Shown in pieces: positions 1-10,299 of a DNA stretch of 64,000 nucleotides. Under the pieces are notes generated by a model. That model had not been told where the DNA came from. It saw only the letters and a list, made by a program, of their open reading frames with translations, and did not search any database. A program made the position numbers and the translations under genes. This DNA is from Pseudomonas sp. BN417. Its GTDB lineage: Bacteria > Pseudomonadota > Gammaproteobacteria > Pseudomonadales > Pseudomonadaceae. Positions within the stretch are counted from its first letter, which is position 1; each line of letters opens with the position of its first letter. Where the stretch lies: positions 1 through 64,000 of the forward strand of contig NZ_SSOJ01000035.1 of the NCBI RefSeq assembly GCF_029871205.1. Reading direction: 5' to 3'.

Positions 1-387
1 GGCGCGAGTCACCCCTCTACCTCTGGGGCGAAGAGGCACGCTTTCGGAAGCACCGCTTCCGGTGCCGATGAGCGACTGAGCGCGAAGCGATCAGGCCGGG
101 GCGCAGGGCGGGGGCCGGGGGAGAGGGTTGCATCAGGCAAGAGCGAAGGTCTGAAAGGTCCGTGCTAGACGCTTCTATTCGGTTCTGCAACAGCTAACGC
201 AGACATAGCCTTCTGAATCGCTTGCCTGTGGTCTACCCAGGCCAGGTCCGTGATTCGTCTCCTTTGCCGGAGCGCGAGTCTTCTACTCTTGCGCAAAGCA
301 TGTCCGTTGAGTCCGCAGCCGAAAGCAGAGGTTCGGGACCGTCTGCCTCCGACCTGGACCACCATCCTCCTGGCCCGGTGGCTCCAG
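1..387. other. Intergenic stretch, no gene recognised
   Basis: Short reading frames exist on both strands, but none has a ribosome binding site, codon pattern or sequence I recognise. It contains small local dyads (for example around 46-62) and a GC-rich run near 110-130. It may be the downstream region of a gene lying outside the window. Confidence 0.4.
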
Positions 388-798
388 TCAATTGACCGGA
401 ATCAGCGGGGGCTTTTTCACATCCTTCAGCAGGAACACCAGGAACTTGGCGGGCTTCTCCTTGCTGGCGTTGCGTCCAACCGTGTGCACGTCTTCCGGAC
501 CTTCATGGAAGCTCTCTCCGGGCATCAACGTGACCTCCTTGCCGCCGGCCACGCCCATGACGACGGAGCCCTCGAGTACGTAGATGAAGCCATGCGCGTC
601 ATGACGATGAACCGGATCGGCGCCACCGGGCGGATACTCCACCGTGATCATCAGCACTTCCTTGCCGGGGTACTCGGGAAGCGGTTTGACCATCACGGTC
701 GCGACAACCGGGGGCGGCGGGGTGGCAGGCTTGTCCTGGGCCATGGCGACCCCGGCGCACAACAGGGAAAGCAGGGCGAAGAGATGATGGATTTGCAT
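388..798 (-). CDS. Secreted small cupin-domain protein
   Basis: This 136-residue protein begins with a signal peptide (hydrophobic residues 5-20, ending AMAQ), so it should act in the periplasm or outside the cell. The rest is a single cupin domain. The first cupin motif supplies the HRH pair followed by the Glu of 'VLEG', and the second the PGESFHEGPEDVH stretch, giving the usual His/Glu metal ligands of a small beta-barrel. A good ribosome binding site (GAGGAGAG) precedes the ATG. The next gene on the same strand, an NmrA-like reductase, lies about 130 bp upstream, so the two may be co-transcribed. The substrate is unknown; members of this group are usually annotated only as cupins. Confidence 0.85.
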   Translation of the reverse strand: MQIHHLFALLSLLCAGVAMAQDKPATPPPPVVATVMVKPLPEYPGKEVLMITVEYPPGGADPVHRHDAHGFIYVLEGSVVMGVAGGKEVTLMPGESFHEGPEDVHTVGRNASKEKPAKFLVFLLKDVKKPPLIPVN

Positions 799-926
799 GT
801 GGCTCTCCTCATCTGGAGTTCCGGGGATACGTCTGATTCCGTCGAATGGGATGTCGAGGGCTGGCAGGCGGCGAGCCGCGAAACGCGGTCACCCCCTGTC
901 GGCGGGACACTTCACCGGCCTGCCCG

Positions 927-1682
927 TCAGCGCGGAGGGGCAGAGTTCTTGAGCCAGGTGTCGTAGTGGTTGGTTCCGATGAGCGGATTGGCGCCGGGGG
1001 TCAGCGTCCGATCGTCGATCGGTGCGCCAAAGTAGGTGGCCTGGGCGTCCGAAACCACCTCCCGCGGGTCGCCGTTGTGCTGAAGGTAGGCTTTGACGAA
1101 CGCGGCGATCGGCTGCCGGTCAGGTCCAGCCACCTCTACCGTCTGGTTGCTGGGTGGTTGCTCGGCGATTTTCGCCAGTGCCGCCGCGACGTCGGCCGAG
1201 GCGATCGGCTGCAGTGCGGCCGCGGGCAGGCGAACGGTGTCGCCCTGGGTTCCGGAGTGCGCGATGGCGCCGATGAACTCGAAGAACTGCGTGGCCCGCA
1301 GGATGGAATAGGGAACTCCCGATGCCTTGATCAGCTTTTCCTGGGCCATCTTGGCCCGGAAGTAGCCACTTTCCAGCAGCCGCTCGGTGCCTACGACGGA
1401 GAGGGCGACGTGATGCCTGATCCCGGCGGCCTTTTCCGCCGCGGAGAGGTTACGTCCGGATTTCTCGAAGAAGTCCAGCACGGCGGCATCTTCGAACGAC
1501 GGCGAGTTCGCGACGTCGACGACGACATCGGCACCTTCAAGCGCCTTCTCCAGGCCTTCACCGGTGACAGCGTTGACTCCCGATTTCGGCGAGGCCGCGA
1601 GGACATCATGTCCCTGTTGGCGCAGGTTCGCGCAGAGCTGGGTTCCGACCAGGCCGGTTCCCCCAATGACTACGATCTTCAT
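927..1682 (-). CDS. NmrA-like / atypical SDR NAD(P)-binding protein
   Basis: This 251-residue protein opens with a Rossmann nucleotide-binding motif (VVIGGTGLVG, residues 4-13), typical of NmrA-like atypical short-chain dehydrogenases. 'VALSVVGTERL' and 'YFRAKMAQEKLI' supply the region where the SDR active site would lie, but the classical Tyr-x-x-x-Lys is not clean (YFRAK), so it may act as a redox sensor or as a reductase. No membrane segment or signal peptide is seen, so it should be cytoplasmic. GGGAGG lies about 8 bases before the ATG. It is upstream of, and co-directional with, the secreted cupin. The substrate cannot be assigned. Confidence 0.85.
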   Translation of the reverse strand: MKIVVIGGTGLVGTQLCANLRQQGHDVLAASPKSGVNAVTGEGLEKALEGADVVVDVANSPSFEDAAVLDFFEKSGRNLSAAEKAAGIRHHVALSVVGTERLLESGYFRAKMAQEKLIKASGVPYSILRATQFFEFIGAIAHSGTQGDTVRLPAAALQPIASADVAAALAKIAEQPPSNQTVEVAGPDRQPIAAFVKAYLQHNGDPREVVSDAQATYFGAPIDDRTLTPGANPLIGTNHYDTWLKNSAPPR

Positions 1683-1968
1683 GTGTGTGCCTCCCTAGGG
1701 ATGGACGCCGCGGAGGACATCGGGCGGGATGGGAGAAGCGCCCGTCTGGGGAAGCAGGGCGCTCCCGGTTGCAGGGCGTCTTTGAGTGTAGCCCCCTGAC
1801 GCAAGCTGCAAGCGCTGGAAAAGTGCCAGTGCAGTGATCCCGTGGGCTCAGTCCACAGGCTGACGAATGTCTGCGTTTGGAGGCATCACCTCCAGCGCTC
1901 GCTCCGGATTGAAGCCCAGGAAGGAAAGGCGGAGAGCCCGGGATCAGGTTCTCCGCCGGGGCTTGGGC

Positions 1969-3297
1969 TCAGGCGACCTCTGCGGCCTCGGTCGCGGTCG
2001 CGGTGTTGCGGCTGACGCGCAGGGCCACGATGGCGCCGACCACGGTCAGGCCGGCGAGGGAGTAGAGCGCAACATCGGTGGAACCGGTCTGGTCCTTGAT
2101 CCAGCCGACGATGTAGGGGCTGAGGAAGCCGGCCATCTGGCCAATCGAGTTGATCAGTGCCAGGCCGCCAGCTGCCACGCTGGCGCTGAGGAAGGCGGTG
2201 GGCAGCGGCCAGAACATTGGCAGGCCGGTGAGGGCGCCCATGGTGGCGATGGTCAGGCCGAGAATGGCGATGGCCGGGGTGCCGGCGAAGTTGGCGGCGA
2301 TGATCAGTCCGCCGGCGCCCATCAGCATCGGCACCACCAGGTGCCAGCGCCGCTCGTTGCGCAGGTCCGCCGAGCGGCCGACCAGCACCATGAACACACC
2401 CGCCAGCAGGTAGGGGATGGCGCTGATCCAGCCGATCACCAGGGCGTCGCTGAAGCCCAGGCCCTTGATGATGGAGGGCAGCCAGAAGTTGATGGCGTAG
2501 ACCCCGGCCTGGATGCAGAAGTAGATGAACCCCAGCACCCAGATGAAGGGCAGGGTGAGAATGGCGCCGATGGAGGTTTTCTCCACTTGCGGCCGGGCGC
2601 GCTCATCAGCGGCAATCTCCGATGCGACCAGCTGGCGCTCCTGGGGCGACAGCCAGCGGGCATGACTGACCTTGTCGCACAGCAGCATGAAGGCCAGAAG
2701 GCCGAGCACCACAGTCGGCAGCCCCTGGATCAGGAACATCCACTGCCAGGCGGCGAGACCGCCCTGGCCAACGGCGAAATGGTTGAGGATCCAGCCGGAG
2801 AAGGGGCCGCCCAGCAGGCCGGAAACGGGAATGGCGGACATGAACAGCGCCATGATCCGGCCACGGCGATGGCTCGGATACCACTGCGAGAGGTAGAGCA
2901 CGATGCCGGGGAAGAAGCCGGCCTCGGCGGCGCCGGTGAGCAGGCGCAGCGCGTAGAACTGGGTCGGGGTGGTGACGAACAGCAGGCAGGTGGAGAGGGT
3001 GCCCCAGGCGATCATCATCACGCCGATCCAGCGCCGTGGGCCGAAGCGAGTCAGCGCCAGGTTGCTGGGCAGGCCGCAGAGTACATAGCCGATGAAGAAG
3101 ATGCCGGCGCCGAGGCCGTAGACCGTCTCGCTGAATTTCAGCGCGTCGAGCATCTGCAGCTTGGCGAAGCCGACGTTGACGCGGTCCAGGTAGTTGAACA
3201 GGTAGCAGATGAAGATGAAGGGAATCAGATGCAAGGTGATGCGGCGGTAGACGCTGTTGCCGTCCAGTGCACCGGCTTCGTGGGTCGAGGGATTCAT
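1969..3297 (-). CDS. MFS transporter, anion:cation symporter (ACS) family
   Basis: A 442-residue major facilitator with about 12 hydrophobic segments. The N-terminal 'FNYLDRVNVGFAKLQM' is characteristic of the anion:cation symporter family, which imports organic anions such as glucarate, galactarate, tartrate or phthalate with protons. The cytoplasmic loop motif 'SHRRGRIMALFMSAIPVSG' is present. GAGGAA precedes the ATG. Downstream of the enolase/pyruvate kinase genes on the same strand and close to cdaR/garK, it is the likely importer for the sugar acid or glycerate that feeds this module. Its upstream region carries 'GACTTGTTGTTTT', resembling half of the palindrome at 6466-6490, which suggests shared CdaR control. 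The exact substrate is inferred only from neighbours. Confidence 0.88.
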   Translation of the reverse strand: MNPSTHEAGALDGNSVYRRITLHLIPFIFICYLFNYLDRVNVGFAKLQMLDALKFSETVYGLGAGIFFIGYVLCGLPSNLALTRFGPRRWIGVMMIAWGTLSTCLLFVTTPTQFYALRLLTGAAEAGFFPGIVLYLSQWYPSHRRGRIMALFMSAIPVSGLLGGPFSGWILNHFAVGQGGLAAWQWMFLIQGLPTVVLGLLAFMLLCDKVSHARWLSPQERQLVASEIAADERARPQVEKTSIGAILTLPFIWVLGFIYFCIQAGVYAINFWLPSIIKGLGFSDALVIGWISAIPYLLAGVFMVLVGRSADLRNERRWHLVVPMLMGAGGLIIAANFAGTPAIAILGLTIATMGALTGLPMFWPLPTAFLSASVAAGGLALINSIGQMAGFLSPYIVGWIKDQTGSTDVALYSLAGLTVVGAIVALRVSRNTATATEAAEVA

Positions 3298-3424
3298 GTC
3301 GATCGGTTCCTCAGGACTTGTTGTTTTTATGGGGGTTCGCAGGGGCGACAGCTTGGTTGAAGCGAGTTGGCGTGGTCATCGGGTATTTGCACGTCATTAC
3401 CCGGCGAAAACTGTGCTTTTGCAC

Positions 3425-3456
3425 AAAAAAGCCCCGGCGCCGTGCAGCGCGCCGGG
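3425..3456 (-). terminator. Intrinsic terminator after enolase
   Basis: On the minus strand, just after the enolase stop, CCCGGCGC and GGCGCCGGGG form a strong GC hairpin with a short loop. It is followed by C and six T residues. This is a textbook Rho-independent terminator and ends the pyk-eno unit before the MFS gene. Confidence 0.85.
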
Positions 3457-3464
3457 ACGGATGG

Positions 3465-4903
<1,439 letters not shown>

Positions 4904-4918
4904 CGCTGGGCTCCGGAG

Positions 4919-6370
4919 TCAGAGGATGGGTTGGCCGACCTGCAGCAGCTTCATGCCATTGGTGCCGCCGGAGGCGCTGTAGCTGTCGCCCTTGGTCAGC
5001 ACCAGCCAGTCGCCCGCGCCGAGCAGGCCGCGCTCCACCAGGGCTTCCACGGCGGCGCGGCTGACGCCATTGGGTGCGTGGGCGGACGGGTCGAAGGGCA
5101 CCGGATACACCCCGCGCAGGAGGCAGGTGCGGGCCTGGGTGGACGCGTGGGGCGAGAGGGCGAAGATGGGCACGGCGGAGCGGATGCGTGACATCACCAG
5201 CGGCGTGTAGCCACTTTCAGTGAGGGCGATGATGGCTTTCACATCCTGGAAGTGGTTGGCGGCGTACATGGCTGCCAGGGCGATGCTCTCGTCGCAGCGA
5301 ACGAAGCGGTTGCCCAGGCGGTGGCCGGACTTTTCGCTGATGGGGTGTTTCTCGGCACCGACGCAGATGCGCGCCATGGCCTCGACGGCCTGAACCGGGT
5401 AGCTGCCCGCCGCGCTTTCGGCCGAGAGCATCACGGCATCGGCGCAGTCCAGCACCGCGTTGGCGACATCCGACACCTCCGCGCGGGTCGGCATGGGGCT
5501 GTCGATCATGGATTCCATCATCTGGGTGGCGACTATCACCGCCTTGTCGTGCTGGCGCGCGTGAAGAATGATCTTCTTCTGGATGCCCACCAGCTCGGCG
5601 TCGCCGATCTCCACGCCGAGGTCGCCACGGGCGACCATCACGCCATCGCAGGCCTCGATCAGCCGATCCAGGGTTTCGTCGCAGGCCACGGCTTCGGCAC
5701 GCTCGATCTTGGCGATCAGCCAGGCGTCGCTGCCGGCCTCGTCGCGTAGTCGTCGGGCGTACTCCATGTCGGCCGCATCGCGGGGGAAGGATACCGCCAG
5801 GTAGTCGAGGTTCATGGCGGCGGCGAGGCGGATGTCGGCCTTGTCCTTGTCGGTCAGCGCGGGAGCGGTCAGGCCGCCGCCGCGGCGGTTGATGCCCTTG
5901 TGGTCGGACAGCGGCCCGCCCACCAGCACGTGGCAATGCAGGGCGTCGGCGGATTTCGCCTCCACCAGCATCACCACGCGGCCATCGTCCAGCAGCAGCT
6001 CGTCGCCCACCTGGCAGTCGCCTAGCAGTTCGGGGTAGTCGATGCCCACCACCTCCTGGTTGCCGTCCGCCAGCGGGTGGCTGACCGACAGGCTGAAGCG
6101 GTCGCCTACGGCCAGTTGGATGCGTTTGCCGCTGAACTTGGCAATGCGGATCTTCGGCCCCTGCAGATCGCCCAGCAGGGCGACATGGCGGCCGTGGCGG
6201 GCGGCGGTCTCGCGAATCAGCTGCGCACGGGCGATGTGCTCTTCCGGCGAGCCGTGGGAGAAGTTGAGCCGGGCGACATCCATCCCGGCGAGAATCATCC
6301 GCTCTATCACTTCCGGGCTGCTGCTGGCGGGGCCTATGGTGGCGACGATCTTGGTTCGGCGTTTGCGCAT
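4919..6370 (-). CDS. pyk: Pyruvate kinase
   Basis: Transfers phosphate from PEP to ADP to give pyruvate and ATP in the cytosol. I set the start at 6370, where the protein begins MRKRRTKIVATIGPAS and AGGAAG lies 8-9 bases upstream; the frame is open further upstream (to 6496) but without conserved sequence. The 483 residues show 'DVARLNFSHGS', 'LLGDLQGPKIRI', the metal/PEP site 'MVARGDLGVEIG' and 'VATQMMESMIDSPMPTRAEVSDVANAVLDC', plus a C-terminal regulatory domain. It is the first gene of a minus-strand unit pyk-(small ORF)-eno and is divergent from cdaR. It resembles the pyruvate kinases found in tartrate/glycerate utilisation clusters (TtuE type) rather than a stand-alone glycolytic copy; that placement is an inference from context. 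Confidence 0.94.
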   Translation of the reverse strand: MRKRRTKIVATIGPASSSPEVIERMILAGMDVARLNFSHGSPEEHIARAQLIRETAARHGRHVALLGDLQGPKIRIAKFSGKRIQLAVGDRFSLSVSHPLADGNQEVVGIDYPELLGDCQVGDELLLDDGRVVMLVEAKSADALHCHVLVGGPLSDHKGINRRGGGLTAPALTDKDKADIRLAAAMNLDYLAVSFPRDAADMEYARRLRDEAGSDAWLIAKIERAEAVACDETLDRLIEACDGVMVARGDLGVEIGDAELVGIQKKIILHARQHDKAVIVATQMMESMIDSPMPTRAEVSDVANAVLDCADAVMLSAESAAGSYPVQAVEAMARICVGAEKHPISEKSGHRLGNRFVRCDESIALAAMYAANHFQDVKAIIALTESGYTPLVMSRIRSAVPIFALSPHASTQARTCLLRGVYPVPFDPSAHAPNGVSRAAVEALVERGLLGAGDWLVLTKGDSYSASGGTNGMKLLQVGQPIL

Positions 6371-6465
6371 GACGACTTCCTGTTGGCGGTCCGGGTGGTG
6401 GGTCCCCAGGGAGTCTATGGCGCCGACATGGAGGATCATTTGGGCGGAATGACAACGCTCAGGAA

Positions 6466-6490
6466 GACTTGTTGTATGTTTGAACAAGTC
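6466..6490. promoter_or_regulatory. Candidate CdaR operator in pyk/cdaR divergent region
   Basis: GACTTGTT and AACAAGTC form perfect inverted 8-base arms separated by 9 bases (GTATGTTTG). The site is in the 140-bp gap between divergent pyk and cdaR. It shares 'TTTGAACAAG' with the long palindrome before garK and 'GACTTGTTGT' with the region before the MFS gene. I infer a binding site for the local CdaR regulator. Confidence 0.55.
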
Positions 6491-6510
6491 CGTCACCTGG
6501 ATCCGCCCGC

Positions 6511-7617
6511 ATGTTCGAACTCACCCACCAGCTCGCCCAGGACATCGTCGACCGCACGATGGCGATCCTGCCGTACAACGTGAACGTCATGGACAGCCAG
6601 GGGCTGATCCTCGGCAGCGGCGAGAAGAATCGCATCAATACCCGCCACGAAGGCGCCCAACTGGTGCTGGCCAACCGGCGCATCGTCGAGATCGACGAGC
6701 AGGCTGCGCGCAACCTCAAGGGGGTGCAGCCGGGCATCAACCTGCCGCTGATGCACGACGACGAACTGATCGGCGTGCTCGGCATCTCGGGCGAGCCGCA
6801 AACCCTGCGCACCTACGCCGAACTTGTGCGAATGACCGCCGAGATGCTGGTGGACCAGAGCCACATGCAGGCCGAGCGGCGGTGGCGCAAGCAGCGCAGC
6901 GACGACTTGCTGGCGGTGTTGCTCGGGGAGACCGGCGGCTCCCAGCGGTTGATCGACGAAGCCCAGCAGTTGGGCCTGAAGCCCAATCTGGGACGCACGC
7001 CCTACCTGATCGACATAGGCGAAGGCCCCTCCGCGGCGACCCTGGCCGAGTGGCTGGGCGCGCGCTATGCGGACAGCTGGTGCATCATGCCGTCGTCCCA
7101 CACCGTGCTCTGGTGCTGCCCGTCGAACCCGGGCATCGACCCGCTGCGGCTGATCGAACGGCTGAAAAACCATGGCTGGAAGGTGGCGCGGATCGCCTCG
7201 GGGGTGCCCGCCGACGATGTCCACGGCTTGCGCCGGGGCTGCCACCGGGTCGCCGAGCTGCTGGCCTATGGGCAAGCGGTGAAGCCGGACCGCCAGCACC
7301 TTTCCCTGGCCCGCTGCCGCCTGCACACCCTGCTCTGGACGCACCGCGAGGAAGATGCAATCGGCGAACTCCTGGCGCCGCTGCTGGAGATCCAGTCCCG
7401 CGACAGCAACGGCCAGCTGATGCGCACGCTGCGCAGCTGGTGCGAGCATGACGGCCAGCCCCAGGCCTGCGCCGACGCCTTGGGCATCCACCGCAACAGC
7501 CTGCGTTACCGCATGGAGCGGATCGCCGAGCTGAGCGGCAAGGACGTGACCCGGCTGAACGACCTCGTGGAGCTCTATCTCGGCGTACAGCTGCTGGCCG
7601 TTGATGCCGACGCCTGA
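6511..7617 (+). CDS. cdaR: CdaR-family sugar-diacid/glycerate regulator
   Basis: This 368-residue regulator has the N-terminal sugar diacid recognition domain (residues 1-135, with 'DIVDRTMAILPYNVNVMDSQG', 'VLANRR' and 'LKGVQPGINLPL') and a C-terminal PucR-type helix-turn-helix ('ACADALGIHRNSLRYRMERI', about residues 325-345). In E. coli CdaR activates garPLRK, gudPD and glycerate use; the family senses glucarate, galactarate or glycerate. Here it lies divergent from pyk-eno and 106 bp upstream of glycerate kinase, so it most likely controls the whole module. No strong ribosome binding site is seen before the ATG, but the N-terminus aligns well with family members from residue 1. Confidence 0.92.
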   Translation: MFELTHQLAQDIVDRTMAILPYNVNVMDSQGLILGSGEKNRINTRHEGAQLVLANRRIVEIDEQAARNLKGVQPGINLPLMHDDELIGVLGISGEPQTLRTYAELVRMTAEMLVDQSHMQAERRWRKQRSDDLLAVLLGETGGSQRLIDEAQQLGLKPNLGRTPYLIDIGEGPSAATLAEWLGARYADSWCIMPSSHTVLWCCPSNPGIDPLRLIERLKNHGWKVARIASGVPADDVHGLRRGCHRVAELLAYGQAVKPDRQHLSLARCRLHTLLWTHREEDAIGELLAPLLEIQSRDSNGQLMRTLRSWCEHDGQPQACADALGIHRNSLRYRMERIAELSGKDVTRLNDLVELYLGVQLLAVDADA

Positions 7618-7645
7618 GCTTTGTCAGGATGCACAGTGCCTGCGA

Positions 7646-7675
7646 CGTCGCCTTGTTCATTTGAACAAGGCGACG
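7646..7675. promoter_or_regulatory. 30-bp near-perfect palindrome upstream of glycerate kinase
   Basis: Arms CGTCGCCTTGTTCA and TGAACAAGGCGACG are exact reverse complements separated by two bases. The palindrome lies 28 bp after the cdaR stop and 48 bp before the garK ATG. Its centre matches the divergent site at 6466-6490. A two-base loop and the lack of a T tract argue against an ordinary terminator, so I favour an operator for CdaR; a dual role is possible. Confidence 0.6.
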
Positions 7676-7723
7676 CGCTGGGTGGCATGACAGCATGGAG
7701 TCTCGCCGGAGTTGGAGTGATCC

Positions 7724-8863
7724 ATGAAAATCGTCATAGCCCCCGATTCGTTCAAGGACAGCCTGAGCGCTGCCGAAGTGGCCAGCGCCATCGAACTGGG
7801 CCTGCAAGAAGTGTTTCCCGAAGCCGAGCTGGTCAAGTGCCCGATGGCCGACGGTGGAGAAGGTACGGTCGATGCCATCCTCTCGGCGCTGGCCGGCGAG
7901 CGTCGCAGCAGCCGGGTCTCTGGGCCGCTGGGCGAGCCCGTGGATGCACGCTGGGGCTGGCTGCCGGAATCCCGCACGGCGATCATTGAAATGGCCGAAG
8001 CCAGCGGCCTGCAACTGGTCGCCCTGGATCGCCGCGATGCCTGCGTCAGCTCCACCCTGGGCACCGGCGAGCTGATCCGCGAGGCACTGGAGCTTGGCGT
8101 GCGTAAAGTCATCCTTACCGTCGGCGGCAGTGCGACCAACGATGGCGGCGCAGGCATGCTGAAGGCTCTCGGTGCACGCATGCTCGATGCGGCCGGTGCG
8201 GAGCTGCCGCCCGGCGGCCTGCCGCTGGCCGGCCTGGCACGGATCGATATCGATGACCTGGACCCGCGCCTGGCCGATGTGCAATTCGAGCTCGCCGCCG
8301 ATGTCGACAACCCGCTCTGCGGGCCCCATGGGGCGTCCAATACCTTCGGCCGGCAGAAGGGCGCCAGCGAAGAACAGGTGCTGCTGCTGGACGCGGCCCT
8401 CGGCCATTTCGCCAACCTGTGCCAGGAGTTGCTGGGCGAAGATCACCGAGACTTCCCCGGCAGTGGCGCGGCGGGTGGCATCGGCTTCGCGGCGCGGGCC
8501 TTCCTCAAGGCCGGCTTCCGCCCCGGTATCGAGATGGTGGCGGAGCTGACCGGGCTCGCGCGCCATACGCAGGGTGCGGACCTGGTGATCACCGGGGAAG
8601 GGCGCTTCGATGCCCAGACCCTGCGCGGCAAGACGCCCCTGGGTGTCGCCCGCATCGCCCGGCAGCAACAGGTGCCGGTGATCGTACTGGCCGGCACCCT
8701 CGGCGAGGGTTATGCGGACATCTACGAGCAGGGCATAGAGGCCGCCTTCTCCCTGGCCTCCGGCCCCATGACCCTGGAACAGGCCTGCCGCCAGGCACCG
8801 ACCCTGTTGCGCGAGCGCGCCCGCGACATCGCGCGGGTGCTCAGGCTGGCCGGGCGAGGGTAA
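7724..8863 (+). CDS. garK: Glycerate kinase (type I, GarK/GlxK family)
   Basis: Phosphorylates D-glycerate with ATP; the GarK/GlxK class is known to give 2-phosphoglycerate, the substrate of the enolase encoded next door. The 379-residue length is standard. Signature segments are 'KIVIAPDSFKDSLSAAEVA' at the start, 'CPMADGGEGTVDA', 'LGVRKVILTVGGSATNDGGAGML' and 'LVITGEGRFDAQTLRGKTP'. The gene follows cdaR on the same strand and is preceded by a 30-bp palindrome. Cytoplasmic. Together with eno and pyk it would complete glycerate to pyruvate. Confidence in the enzyme is high; the regulatory link is inferred. Confidence 0.95.
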   Translation: MKIVIAPDSFKDSLSAAEVASAIELGLQEVFPEAELVKCPMADGGEGTVDAILSALAGERRSSRVSGPLGEPVDARWGWLPESRTAIIEMAEASGLQLVALDRRDACVSSTLGTGELIREALELGVRKVILTVGGSATNDGGAGMLKALGARMLDAAGAELPPGGLPLAGLARIDIDDLDPRLADVQFELAADVDNPLCGPHGASNTFGRQKGASEEQVLLLDAALGHFANLCQELLGEDHRDFPGSGAAGGIGFAARAFLKAGFRPGIEMVAELTGLARHTQGADLVITGEGRFDAQTLRGKTPLGVARIARQQQVPVIVLAGTLGEGYADIYEQGIEAAFSLASGPMTLEQACRQAPTLLRERARDIARVLRLAGRG

Positions 8864-8939
8864 ACGTAGGGCTGGTGCGTGGTACCCGGTCACGGGGGGC
8901 ACCGGCTGACGCGCTCGGACCGGACATGTAGGAGCGAGC

Positions 8940-10175
8940 TCAGCCCGCCCGGCGGCTCATCAACCGCCGGTATTGCCGCGCGCGGTGCAGGGTCTTCCAT
9001 TGCTCCTGCAGCAGTGCCCGCAGTGGCGAAGCATTAGGGTCGGGCTGGCTGCCGTGTGCCAGGCGGAGCATCTGGAACTTCACCAGGGACATGTAGGCCA
9101 GCGCGGCCAGGGCCTTGCGCTTCCAGCGGATCGGCGGCAGCTCGGCGCTGGCGTGGGCCTGGCCCGCTTGCCAGAGGCCCGGCAGCGTCGGGTCGACCGC
9201 CAGGGCGGTGGCGATGCCGGCCATGGCCACGCCGCTGGCCAGCACCTGTTCCACTACCGGCAGGCGGCGGATGCCGCCGGTGACCATCACCGGCATGGGC
9301 GCGATGGCGGCGATCTCCCGGGCGAACTCGAGGAAGTAGGCCTCGCGGGCCAGGGTGCGGCCATCACGGGCATCGCCCTGCATGGCGGGCGCCTCGTAGC
9401 TGCCGCCGGAAAGCTCGACCAGGTCCACCGACAGTTCGCTGAGCCAGAGCACCACCTGGCGCGCGTCGCTCGGTTCGAAGCCACCGCGCTGGAAGTCCGC
9501 CGAATTCAGCTTCACCGCCACGCAGAAGCCGGGCGACACCTGGGCGCGCACCGCCTTCACCACTTCCAGCAGCAGGCGCGCGCGGTTCTCCAGGGAGCCA
9601 CCCCAACGGTCCTCGCGACGGTTGCTCAGGGGCGAGAGGAACTGGCTCAGCAGGTAGCCGTGGGCGGCATGCACCTGCACTCCGCTGAAGCCGGCCTGTT
9701 CGGCCAGCGCCGCGGTGCGGGCGAAGCGCTGGATCAGCGCGGCGATCTCCGCCTCGTCCAGCGCCTTGGGTACCGGGAACAGTTTCGACAGCCCGCCCAT
9801 GTCCAGCGCCACGGCGGAAGGGGCCACGGTGGACTGGCCGAGGTTGGCCTGCATCTGCCGGCCGGGGTGGTTGATCTGCATCCAGAACTGCGCCCCCTGC
9901 GCCCGGCCGATGCGCGCCCACTCGCGGAAGCGCTCAAGCCGCTGTCCTTCCTCCAGCACGACGCCGCCGGGGCCAGTCATGGCGCGGGCGTCCACCATCA
10001 CGTTGCCGGTCAGCAGCAGCCCGGAGCCACCTTCGGCCCAGGCCCGGTAGAGGCGCAGCAGTTGGTCCGATGGGGTCTGGTCCTGATTGGCGAGGTTCTC
10101 CTCCATCGCCGCCTTGGCGATGCGGTTGGGGATGACGGCGCCATTGGGCAATTGCAAGGGCTGGAAGGGCGACAT
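8940..10175 (-). CDS. NADH:flavin oxidoreductase, Old Yellow Enzyme family
   Basis: A 411-residue FMN-dependent TIM-barrel ene-reductase-like protein. I place the start at 10175 (MSPFQPLQLPNGAVIPNR), preceded by GGAGAG; the frame extends upstream to 10250 without conserved sequence. Visible landmarks are 'NRIAKAAMEEN', 'GLLLTGNVMVD', 'WMQINHPGRQ', the 'VHAAHGYLLSQFLSPLSNRREDRWGG' FMN-binding region and 'MVTGGIRR'. This group reduces activated double bonds or related electrophiles; the natural substrate is not predictable. It is divergent from a MerR-type regulator. Its promoter (10251-10281) has the long 19-bp spacer used by MerR activators, so induction by that regulator is likely. Confidence 0.9.
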   Translation of the reverse strand: MSPFQPLQLPNGAVIPNRIAKAAMEENLANQDQTPSDQLLRLYRAWAEGGSGLLLTGNVMVDARAMTGPGGVVLEEGQRLERFREWARIGRAQGAQFWMQINHPGRQMQANLGQSTVAPSAVALDMGGLSKLFPVPKALDEAEIAALIQRFARTAALAEQAGFSGVQVHAAHGYLLSQFLSPLSNRREDRWGGSLENRARLLLEVVKAVRAQVSPGFCVAVKLNSADFQRGGFEPSDARQVVLWLSELSVDLVELSGGSYEAPAMQGDARDGRTLAREAYFLEFAREIAAIAPMPVMVTGGIRRLPVVEQVLASGVAMAGIATALAVDPTLPGLWQAGQAHASAELPPIRWKRKALAALAYMSLVKFQMLRLAHGSQPDPNASPLRALLQEQWKTLHRARQYRRLMSRRAG

Positions 10176-10250
10176 GGGGCTCTCCGGATGGTTGGGCGCC
10201 GTGCGTCGGCTTGTGGCTATCCGGGCGACGGCGGGGCTGTGTCGCGGCAA

Positions 10251-10281
10251 AGCCTAAGGTTAAAGTCAGCTTCAAGGTCAA
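10251..10281 (-). promoter_or_regulatory. MerR-type promoter with 19-bp spacer for the flavin oxidoreductase
   Basis: Reading on the minus strand, TTGACC (-35, 10281-10276) and TAGGCT (-10, 10256-10251) are separated by 19 bases. The spacer contains an imperfect dyad (TTGAAGCTGACTTTAA). A 19-bp spacer is the hallmark of MerR-activated promoters. The position between merR and the oxidoreductase fits. Confidence 0.6.
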
Positions 10282-10299
10282 TAGGGGAGCCCCAATTAA

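Noticed and set aside
7646-7675. Palindrome as an intrinsic terminator of cdaR
   Set aside because: The loop would be only two bases and there is no T tract; an operator fits better, though a minor termination effect is not excluded.
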